Source: Calothrix sp. NIES-2098 (lineage in GTDB: Bacteria > Cyanobacteriota > Cyanobacteriia > Cyanobacteriales > Nostocaceae). From it: 64,000 nucleotides of DNA. Below the pieces are notes generated by a model. That model did not search any database. It saw nothing but the letters and a program-made list of their open reading frames with translations, and was not told where the DNA came from. Made by a program: the position numbers and the translations under genes. Shown here piece by piece: positions 53,337 through 64,000 of this stretch. Location of the stretch: positions 8,311,001 to 8,375,000 of the forward strand of contig AP018172.1 in the NCBI GenBank assembly GCA_002368175.1. Direction: 5' to 3'. The stretch's first letter is position 1; each line of letters starts with the position of its first letter.

Positions 53337-54331
53337 CAGTTTTGCCCCTGAAGTTGTTCGTTATTCATTTGGATCTCTGTTTGTACCTCTTGCAGTGCTT
53401 GGGCTACAACTTGCGCTTGTTCTAAATGTTGATGCTGCGTAAATATTTCCCAAGCTTCTTGATAGTAAGCCCTTGCTTTTAAAAGATTTTGTGGATTCCC
53501 TGCTTCTGGCTTTTCAGGATCGTCAGGTAAGTTGAAGAGGGCGTTAGCTTTGTTAGAAATTGTGTTGGCGTATTCTAAGGGCGTATCTTTGGGATTGCGA
53601 ACTTTTAATGCTTCTTTGTAAGCGGCGATCGCTTTTAAATTATTCTCTACAGGATGGGTACTTTGTAAGTATTGTAAAGCGTTCCCCAAATTATTTTGCA
53701 ACATTGCATATTCTCTGGGGTTTTCAATGAGATTAATTTGCTGTAGTGCTGACTCAAATGTCTGTACGGCTAAACCTTCACACAACTGTTTTTGTTCCAT
53801 CCCCGCAGATATTGAGAGATATGCGATCGCAATATTGTTGTGTAAAATTGCATATTCTTGTGGGTAATTCTCCGCCGTAAATACTCGCAACGCTTCTTGA
53901 TAAGCTTTGATGCTATCTGCTATTTGGGCTAAATTGAAGGGTACTAAAGACTGCAATACTAACCCCAAATTCATCTGTACTTCTGCTACTTCTTCTTTAG
54001 AAGCCAATTGTTGCAGAATCGGTAATGCTTCTGTATAAGCTGTTTTCGCTTCTAGCAGTAACTCCGATCCTTCCTCAGGAATTGACCTCAAAGCCCCAGC
54101 CATACCCACTTTAGCGCGGGCTTTCATCAGGGGATAATCGTCACCGCACATTTCATTAGCCCGTTTATATAGTGCTACTGCACTCCATAAATCTTGAGCA
54201 GTTTTGGGTTTTTTCTGTAAACCCTGTGCCAACTCAATCAGCATCTCGATTTTCTCTTGGGTTGTTGCTGATTCCGATGCAATAGCTGCGATCGCGGCTT
54301 TTACTGTTGAATCTGTAATACTAGGAGTCAT
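53336..54331 (-). CDS. TPR-repeat protein, hydrogenase-linked, copy 1
   Basis: The 331-residue protein is all-helical with TPR-like units: DLWSAVALYKRANEMCGDDY, LLLEAKTAYTEALPILQQL, DSIKAYQEALRVFTAENY, YAMLQNNLGNALQYL and NLKAIAAYKEALKVRNPKDT. It is the first gene of the leftward extended hyp operon. In Nostoc PCC 7120 a TPR gene has this place, and the group is proposed to assist maturation of HupS. A clear paralog lies at 59620. It is soluble. Confidence 0.85.
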   Translation of the reverse strand: MTPSITDSTVKAAIAAIASESATTQEKIEMLIELAQGLQKKPKTAQDLWSAVALYKRANEMCGDDYPLMKARAKVGMAGALRSIPEEGSELLLEAKTAYTEALPILQQLASKEEVAEVQMNLGLVLQSLVPFNLAQIADSIKAYQEALRVFTAENYPQEYAILHNNIAIAYLSISAGMEQKQLCEGLAVQTFESALQQINLIENPREYAMLQNNLGNALQYLQSTHPVENNLKAIAAYKEALKVRNPKDTPLEYANTISNKANALFNLPDDPEKPEAGNPQNLLKARAYYQEAWEIFTQHQHLEQAQVVAQALQEVQTEIQMNNEQLQGQN

Positions 54332-55250
54332 CTGAACAATTATGAAAGGATTAATGTAGACATAGTTGCAAGTATTTTCGACTCAAGCAGGCTAGCACAG
54401 TCTCAGGCAGAGGATTTTTCTGAATCCCCACCTACTAGTGCAACTTCAGGTTAGCCGCAATTGATTAAATCAGCGAAATTTGTTTTTACTTTACAGGAAT
54501 TTACGGCTGAAATTCTAGCCTTATCAAGCTGATTTTAACCAAAATATACACAATTTAATTATTGATTAATATCTTTTATAATGCTGCTATTTAAGCTACA
54601 TGATGCTATTAAATTGATATTAGCTTATATCTTGTAATTTTTGATGCAATCAATAAATTTAAACAGTAAATCCTTGAATTAACTTATACCTTGTGCAACA
54701 CTTCATGGATATAGCATTTATTACAAATTCCGTTATATATATAATTATCAAAGAATATAATTGTGGCACTATTTATTACAATAAATAATTATTCTATAAC
54801 GGAAAGCACATTGCTATTATGTAATTTTTGCATCTATATTATTTAATTCAACTTTCAAAAAAGATTTTGGCTACGAAAACTTGTTAAGTTTTATGAATTT
54901 AACTACAATTACAGCGTAAAATCCCTGATATTCAAAAATTAATATTGATAAATAGGTGAGTCTCTAAATCCGGTTTCCACATACATGATGCTTTTCTCTT
55001 TTCAGTGAAAGCAGAACTATTTAGTTCTCAAGACGAAGAAAAATCTTGTCCTATCAATAGCACTCATGCTTTTGTTAATAGACATAGAAAAAACTCTATT
55101 TTGGCATTAAAAATTTGATGTCAAACCGTATTTAGTAAAACTCAATCAGTCCAGCGATCGCGAAAATTATTCTTGGCTTTTGAATTTCGCCTAGCGGCAC
55201 TAGCCTTTTTATCAAATACAGACAAAAACGACAATACTAAAACATATCTG
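54332..55250. other. Divergent promoter region of the hyp operon and hupS1
   Basis: This region of about 920 bp is very AT-rich and holds the promoters of both the TPR-led hyp operon and hupSL1. It contains a long inverted repeat at 54728-54804. I did not find an exact GTA-N8-TAC NtcA site by eye. A frame that extends hupS1 upstream to 55173 is not conserved with hupS2. Confidence 0.45.
54728..54804. promoter_or_regulatory. Inverted repeat in the hyp/hupS1 divergent region
   Basis: TTCCGTTATA at 54728-54737 is the exact complement of TATAACGGAA at 54795-54804, with ATAATTAT on the inner side of both arms and about 57 bp between. It could be a regulatory stem-loop or operator pair, or a small mobile hairpin. 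No counterpart was seen upstream of hupS2. Confidence 0.4.
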
Positions 55251-56213
<963 letters not shown>

Positions 56214-56271
56214 TCGAAAGCCCAAAGTCATAATACTTGACTCTTGACCCTTGATCCTCAACTTTTGACAA

Positions 56272-57867
<1,596 letters not shown>

Positions 57868-57985
57868 AAACATCTACATTGCTGCGTATTGGCAATTTTG
57901 AAGTTGTATATTGATAGGTTGAACTTTTAGTTCGTCCCCTATATTCTGGGGCAAAATTTTCTGCTGAGAAAGTACCAACAGCCAT

Positions 57986-58014
57986 AAACCCCCGCCAGAA
58001 ACGCCGGGGTTTTT
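57986..58014. terminator. Terminator between hupL1 and the convergent NifU-Rieske gene
   Basis: AAACCCCCG pairs with CGGGGTTTTT across CCAGAAACGC; the T-run follows on the + strand, and the A-run on the other side lets it serve both directions. Confidence 0.75.
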
Positions 58015-58063
58015 GCTTGAAAAAAATTCGTAACGGCTTGAAAGCTATAAGATATTTTGATCG

Positions 58064-58903
58064 TTACAATTGAACAAAAACTTTATCTTCTCTAATTTTT
58101 AACGGATATGACTGAAGCGAAACATCAGGAACCGTTAAACATTCACCTGTCTCTAACCTATACTGAAAACTATGAGCAGGGCAAGTAATAATCCCATTTT
58201 CCACTTTACCTTTATCTAAAGTAGATCCTAGATGAGAGCAAGCATTTTGGTAACATCTAATATTAATACCTTGCCGATATAAAATAAAAGAATTACCTGC
58301 AACTCTTACTGCTAAAATACCAGATTCAGGAATTTTATCAAAAGTTGTGACCCTTACCCAGGTAGAGCCTCTTTGAGATGAAAATGGACTTGTTAAATTA
58401 GACTTAGAACTCTCAACCTTAGCCCCACTATTCACAGCAATAACTTTTGTAATTTCTGGACAATGAGATTTAATAGCCTGTTCGACTCCTTGCGATAAAG
58501 TCAAAGTAGAAGCTGGGCAATTACTGCAAGTTCCTATTAATCTGACTTCTACTGTATCTGGAAGTTTAATTGCTACTAATTCTATATCTCCATTATGGCT
58601 TTGTAAGCTTGGACGAACTTCATCAAGGGCTATTTGAATACGTTGTTCTAAAGGTGGTTTTGGTGGTTTGACCAATTCGTGATATAGCAATACTGCATAG
58701 ACAACTTCGTCAGCTACAGCATGACGCAAAGCTGACATAGATTCTTCCTTGAGGTTTTGAATTAAACGCTTCAAGGCTGTTTTATGTAAAGCTTCAATTG
58801 CTCTTTTTAACCCTACAACTACGCATCTTTGACTTTCATCCCACTCAGATACAATTGCTTCAAAGCGGTTGATTTCTTGCACCAATTCTTCAAGGTTAGT
58901 CAT
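58064..58903 (-). CDS. NifU-like protein fused to a Rieske [2Fe-2S] domain
   Basis: Residues 1-165 parallel NifU-like protein 1, with LEELVQEINRFEAIVSEWDE and the cluster motif CSNCPAS then TLTLSQGVEQAIKSHCPEI. Residues about 185-279 add a Rieske domain: WVRVTTFDKIPESGILAVRV, then CSHLGS and CPAHSFQYRLETG, which supply the two Cys and two His ligands. The Rieske part resembles small-subunit ferredoxins such as NirD. It would be an Fe-S carrier with its own electron-transfer centre, dedicated to hupSL2. The first copy stops before this part. Confidence 0.88.
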   Translation of the reverse strand: MTNLEELVQEINRFEAIVSEWDESQRCVVVGLKRAIEALHKTALKRLIQNLKEESMSALRHAVADEVVYAVLLYHELVKPPKPPLEQRIQIALDEVRPSLQSHNGDIELVAIKLPDTVEVRLIGTCSNCPASTLTLSQGVEQAIKSHCPEITKVIAVNSGAKVESSKSNLTSPFSSQRGSTWVRVTTFDKIPESGILAVRVAGNSFILYRQGINIRCYQNACSHLGSTLDKGKVENGIITCPAHSFQYRLETGECLTVPDVSLQSYPLKIREDKVFVQL

Positions 58904-58911
58904 TTATCAAG

Positions 58912-58980
58912 AGTCAAGGGTCAATAGTCCAAAGTCAAGAGTCAAGGGTCAATAGTCCAAAGTCAAGAGTTTAAATTAAC
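58912..58980. repeat. GTCAAGAGTCAAGGGTCAATAGTCC tandem repeats
   Basis: AAGAGTCAAGGGTCAATAGTCC and related 7-bp based units recur twice upstream of the NifU-Rieske gene. This STRR style is repeated at 25991 and 62404. Confidence 0.75.
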
Positions 58981-59023
58981 TATGCAAATGACCAAGGACA
59001 AATGACAAACGACAATTTAAAAC

Positions 59024-59248
59024 TCATTTCATTTTGAAATCTTTAAGTAGAAATGGCATAACTGCACCAGTAACCAAGCTAGATATGACGACTGGTATCC
59101 AAAAAGGTATTGCGGTTTCTGCAAGTGAGACTAATATTAGTAAACCTACGCCAATACCAATTGCTATTTGACGGAAAAAATCTATGGGATCGCGCAGTAA
59201 CTTTCCTTTAAAAAATAACTTAGCGGTTAACAATCCAATTTCAAACAT
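59024..59248 (-). CDS. Small membrane protein, hydrogenase-linked, copy 2
   Basis: The 74-residue product is the paralog of the protein at 52863: FEIGLLTAKLFFKGKLLRDP, two membrane segments (IGIGVGLLILVSLAETAIPFW, VVISSLVTGAVMPFLL) and an identical KDFKMK-type end. It has the same length and gene neighbours, which supports duplication of the whole block. Function is unknown. Confidence 0.82.
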   Translation of the reverse strand: MFEIGLLTAKLFFKGKLLRDPIDFFRQIAIGIGVGLLILVSLAETAIPFWIPVVISSLVTGAVMPFLLKDFKMK

Positions 59249-59256
59249 TATGCCTC

Positions 59257-59508
59257 CTAAAAATTAGTTAAATAATTCAAGACAACTAGTCCTAAAACAA
59301 TGGCGGGAATTACACCCGCAGGGCCAAATAATCCACCTAAAATAGCTGAAAACTGATAACCTATATCTTTCCCAGCTAATAACATTCCACCAATAGCACC
59401 ACCAATCATTGATAAGATAGTTGCTAATAATACACATAGTAACTCTGCGGTAATGTTAAGTTCTCCAGATGCTAAGTTACTGGAAAGACTTGCTAATACC
59501 TCTCTCAT
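59257..59508 (-). CDS. Small Gly-rich membrane protein, hydrogenase-linked, copy 2
   Basis: The 83-residue product is the paralog of the one at 53100, with LLCVLLATILSMIGGAIGGML and FGPAGVIPAIVLGLVVLNYL and a GYQFSAILGGLFGP loop. It begins with a few extra residues (MREVLASLS). It lies 111 bp after the TPR gene rather than overlapping it as in copy 1. Function is unknown. Confidence 0.82.
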   Translation of the reverse strand: MREVLASLSSNLASGELNITAELLCVLLATILSMIGGAIGGMLLAGKDIGYQFSAILGGLFGPAGVIPAIVLGLVVLNYLTNF

Positions 59509-59619
59509 TCCTAAGCTTCCTTTCAGTAGAAATTCGTTAATTACTCATGAGTACACACTACACAAGCTAATAACTACTAACTGTTAAGCAATAACTATTT
59601 ACTTTTTGTAATTTGTTAT

Positions 59620-60576
59620 TTATGTAACAATTGCTTGCATTGCTTGGGCTACTACTTGTGCTTTTTCTTGTTGTTGATGTTGAGTGAATATTTCCCAAGC
59701 CTCTTGATAGTAGGCGCGTGCTTGTAAGAGATTTTGCAATATACCAACTTCTGGGTTTTGAGAATTGTCAACTAGGTTGCATAGGGCGTTGGCTTTATTA
59801 GAAATTGTGTTAGCGTATTCGAGAGGTGTATCTTTGGGATTACGAACTTTTAAAGCTTCGTCATAAGCTGCGATCGCTCTTAAGTTATTCTCTAGAGGAT
59901 GGTCACTCACTAAATACTGCAAAGCGTTACCCAAATTGTTTTGCAACATCGCATATTCTTTGGGATGGTCGTGCAGCTGAATATGCTTGAGTGCGACTTC
60001 AAAAGTCTGTATTGCTAATCCCTGACACAAATATTCTCGTTCCGATGCTAGGGGCATGGAAAGGTAGGCGATCGCAATATTGTTGTATAAGATGGCATAT
60101 TCTTGGGGATAATCTTGCCAGGTAAACACCCGCAAAGCCTCGTGATAAGCTTTGATGCTATCTGTTGTCCGCGCTAAATTGAAAGGTACTAACAATTGCA
60201 ACACCAACCCCAAATTCATCTGTGCCTCTGCCACTTCTGTTGGCGAAGCTAACTGTTGTAAAATTGGCAATGCTTCTTCATAGCCAGCTTTCGCTTGCAG
60301 CAGCAGTTGCGTCCCTACATCCGGAATCTCTTGTAACGTCCCAGCCATCCCCACCTGAGCTTTGGCTTTGAGTAAGGGATAGTCCTCACCGCACATTTCA
60401 TAGGCCCGGTAATACAAAGAAACTGCATTCCGCAAGTCTTTAACAGTTTGGGGCTTTTTTTGAAAACCTAGTGCTACCTCGATCAGCATCTGGATTTTTT
60501 CTTCTGTAGTTGCTGACTCCGATGCAATGGCTGCAATGGCCTCCGTCACTGCTGAATCTGTCATGCTAGGGGTCAT
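59620..60576 (-). CDS. TPR-repeat protein, hydrogenase-linked, copy 2
   Basis: The 318-residue product matches the TPR protein at 53336 along its full length, starting MTPSMTDSAVTEAIAAIASE and with LLLQAKAGYEEALPILQQL, DSIKAYHEALRVFTWQDY and NLRAIAAYDEALKVRNPKDT. It lacks the last few residues of copy 1. It heads a leftward operon with the two small membrane proteins and NifU-Rieske, and diverges from hupS2. A partner role in HupS2 assembly is inferred. Confidence 0.85.
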   Translation of the reverse strand: MTPSMTDSAVTEAIAAIASESATTEEKIQMLIEVALGFQKKPQTVKDLRNAVSLYYRAYEMCGEDYPLLKAKAQVGMAGTLQEIPDVGTQLLLQAKAGYEEALPILQQLASPTEVAEAQMNLGLVLQLLVPFNLARTTDSIKAYHEALRVFTWQDYPQEYAILYNNIAIAYLSMPLASEREYLCQGLAIQTFEVALKHIQLHDHPKEYAMLQNNLGNALQYLVSDHPLENNLRAIAAYDEALKVRNPKDTPLEYANTISNKANALCNLVDNSQNPEVGILQNLLQARAYYQEAWEIFTQHQQQEKAQVVAQAMQAIVT

Positions 60577-61440
60577 AACTACCGTAATCTGGCCGTTTGG
60601 GGAATGGAATTTTTCAACGCCACGACAGATGAAGACACAAATATCTGTCTCATCAAGGGATATACATACTCAGCCGATTTACGCAGATTCTGAATTTCTT
60701 AAGCGAAACTCCCCGATTTTCCCCAATATCACCCCGTCTCTTTCTCCTCCTCACTACTTAAACCTGACAACACCCGCTGCTTTCAAATCCAATACAGGGA
60801 GGTTAGTCAACCTAGAGTGGGCATGAAAAAGGGAAACCAAAATTTCCAGGTACTTTCACCAGTAGTTTAGGGAACTATCCTGGAATTGAATTAATCAAGC
60901 TTTTAAACTATAAAACAATTTATTGGCAAATTTCTAGAGGGAAATTGCCAATATTAACAACAGTTTTAAATACCTTAAGTGTTGGTTAAAGTATTTTGTA
61001 TCAACTGCTAACAAATAGGGAATATTTAATTTAAAATATTAAATATATTATATGCATTAACGACATTAATGTCAGCAAATATGAATAATAATTTTGTATC
61101 GCCATAAAACATTTAAGTACTAATAACTATTTAGTTTTTACTGCCAAAGTTATTACACTGCAATACTTTAGGAAAAATTTTCAAGATTAATTGAGCTAAA
61201 AATCTGACAAGAGATTATATATTATCCATACTTTTTTCATAAAATCAGTCATAGCTATAACCTTTTTGTTAAAATTGGCATCTATTAAAATTTTTCGCAA
61301 TTATTAATTTTTATTTAACTAAAAGAAATAAATTAAAAAAATATCTTAATTTTAAAGATCTAGATTAGAAAACAGGTGATATCGCTACAATCCTTATCAT
61401 CTGAATCATGCATCATAACTAGTAAAAAAATACCTAGCCG
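60577..61440. other. Divergent promoter region of TPR2 and hupS2
   Basis: The region of about 860 bp is AT-rich. It must carry promoters for both operons. By eye it shares no long similarity with the hupS1 region, so regulation of the two copies may differ. An imperfect palindrome (CTAGTA, AAAAAA, TACCTAG) lies just before the hupS2 ATG; its GTA-N6-TAC spacing is too short for a standard NtcA site. No gene is supported. Confidence 0.45.
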
Positions 61441-62403
61441 ATGACTAACGTACTATGGCTACAAGGTGGTGCTTGTTCGGGTAACACTATCTCTTTCCTG
61501 AACGCCGAAGAACCGACAGTATGCGATTTGATTAGCGATTTTGGCATCAAAGTGCTTTGGCATCCATCCTTAGGGTTGGAACTGGGCGATAACTTACAAC
61601 AACTACTACGAGATTGCATTTCTGGCAAAATTCCCCTAGATATATTGGTATTTGAAGGTACTGTTGTTAACGCCCCCAACGGCACAGGGGAATGGAACCG
61701 CTTTGCCGATCGCCCAATGAAAGACTGGTTAACAGACCTCTCGCAAGCTGCGAGTTTTATTGTGGCTGTAGGAGACTGTGCGACATGGGGAGGAATTCCC
61801 GCGATGTCACCCAACCCCAGCCAGTCTCAGGGTTTGCAATTTCTCAAGCGTAAAGAAGGCGGATTTTTAGGTAAAGACTTTCGCACTAAATCTGGATTAC
61901 CTGTAATTAACATTCCCGGATGTCCAGCCCATCCAGACTGGATTAGTCAAATTTTAGTTGCGATCGCCACTGGACGCATCGGCGACATTGCCCTTGATGA
62001 ATTCCATCGTCCGCAAACCTTCTTCAACACCTACACCCAAACAGGTTGTACCCGTAACGTCCACTTTGCTTACAAAGCCTCAACCGCCGAATTTGGTCAA
62101 CGTAAAGGCTGCCTATTCTACGACCTAGGTTGTCGCGGCCCTATGACCCATTCCTCTTGCAACCGCATCTTGTGGAACCGCGTTTCCTCCAAAACCCGCG
62201 CTGGTATGCCCTGTTTAGGTTGCACCGAACCAGAATTTCCCTTCTACGACCTCAAGCCAGGAACAGTCTTCAAAACTCAAACAGTTATGGGAGTTCCGAA
62301 AGACTTACCGCCTGGAGTCAAACCCAAAGACTACGCTGTCCTCACAATGGTTGCCAAAGATATCGCACCAGATTGGGCAGAAGAAGACTTTTTCACAATC
62401 TAG
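61441..62403 (+). CDS. hupS: Uptake [NiFe]-hydrogenase small subunit HupS, copy 2
   Basis: The 320-residue protein starts TNVLWLQGGACSGNTISFLN and has all the cysteine ligands noted for HupS1, in the same places (GDCATWGG, NIPGCPAHP, YDLGCRGP, MPCLGCTEPEFP). It differs from HupS1 at about 45 scattered sites, mostly conservative, so both look functional and under selection. Its start ATG directly defines that of copy 1. It is divergent from TPR2 and followed by hupL2. Confidence 0.95.
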   Translation: MTNVLWLQGGACSGNTISFLNAEEPTVCDLISDFGIKVLWHPSLGLELGDNLQQLLRDCISGKIPLDILVFEGTVVNAPNGTGEWNRFADRPMKDWLTDLSQAASFIVAVGDCATWGGIPAMSPNPSQSQGLQFLKRKEGGFLGKDFRTKSGLPVINIPGCPAHPDWISQILVAIATGRIGDIALDEFHRPQTFFNTYTQTGCTRNVHFAYKASTAEFGQRKGCLFYDLGCRGPMTHSSCNRILWNRVSSKTRAGMPCLGCTEPEFPFYDLKPGTVFKTQTVMGVPKDLPPGVKPKDYAVLTMVAKDIAPDWAEEDFFTI

Positions 62404-62503
62404 TCAAGAGTCCAAAGTCAAAAGTCCAGAGTAATTAAACTTGACTCTTGACCCTTGACCCTTGACTCTTGACTCTTGACCAATGACAAAGGACAAATGA
62501 CAA
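62404..62503. repeat. Inverted STRR repeats between hupS2 and hupL2
   Basis: GTCAAGAGTCCAAAGTC is followed by several CTTGACCCTTGACTC units, which are inverted relative to the first and can pair as an mRNA hairpin. A similar hairpin-forming spacer has been reported between hupS and hupL in other Nostoc strains. Confidence 0.75.

Positions 62504-64000
<1,497 letters not shown>

Noticed and set aside
60527..60826. 99-codon frame in the TPR2/hupS2 divergent region
   Set aside because: It overlaps the start of the TPR2 gene on the other strand and has no similarity or ribosome site.
61420..61440. Possible NtcA site GTA-TAC just before hupS2
   Set aside because: The spacing is 6 rather than 8 and it abuts the ATG, so it cannot be a standard activator site.

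Overview
The window reads as chromosomal DNA of a filamentous, heterocyst-forming cyanobacterium (Nostocales). The grounds are the many HIP1-type GCGATCGC palindromes, Nostoc-style short intergenic repeats, a cnfR/patB-fdxB-coxBAC block of the heterocyst-specific kind, and hupSL uptake hydrogenase genes beside a long hyp maturation operon. No tRNA, rRNA or CRISPR array was recognised.

Layout. 0.2-6.8 kb: ldpA (redox/circadian Fe-S protein), an R3H-domain ATPase, modA and a large outer-membrane barrel protein. 7.3-14.1 kb: a partial contractile injection system (CIS) cluster with terminator, sheath, two tube proteins, two small tail-assembly paralogs, a DUF6760 protein and a large FHA protein whose C-terminus looks like a degenerate methylglyoxal synthase. 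14-21 kb: CYTH protein, Ser/Thr kinase with WD40 repeats, a WD40 protein, an acetoacetate-decarboxylase-like protein and a DUF6745-like gene between direct repeats. 21.3-30.7 kb: a 21-bp tandem repeat, cnfR (patB), fdxB, a cytochrome oxidase operon coxBAC and a nitrogenase-associated ArsC-like protein, i.e. the micro-oxic and nitrogen-fixation functions of heterocysts.

30.7-37.7 kb is an accessory island: a 64-bp hairpin element, an IS630-type element, a second 21-bp repeat array, two divergent caspase-like genes with a small partner gene, and a DUF433/DUF5615 toxin-antitoxin pair. The second caspase carries an FGE/C-type-lectin domain ending in what looks like a diversity-generating-retroelement variable region. 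37.7-43.8 kb: cysK, several unrecognised small genes and an LLM-family oxidoreductase.

43.9-64 kb is a hydrogenase locus. A long leftward operon (TPR, two small membrane proteins, NifU-like, NHL, hypF, hypC, hypD, tautomerase, a membrane protein, hypE, hypA, hypB) diverges from hupS1-hupL1. Just downstream the module [NifU-like, two small membrane proteins, TPR] divergent from [hupS-hupL] occurs again in diverged form with a period of about 6.2 kb, and the second NifU-like protein is fused to a Rieske domain. The second hupL runs off the window end. The hyp genes would mature both large subunits, while each hupSL pair seems to have its own linked set of putative Fe-S/small-subunit assembly genes. 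This twinned hydrogenase locus, the FHA/MGS-like CIS protein and the putative DGR-diversified caspase are the most notable findings.
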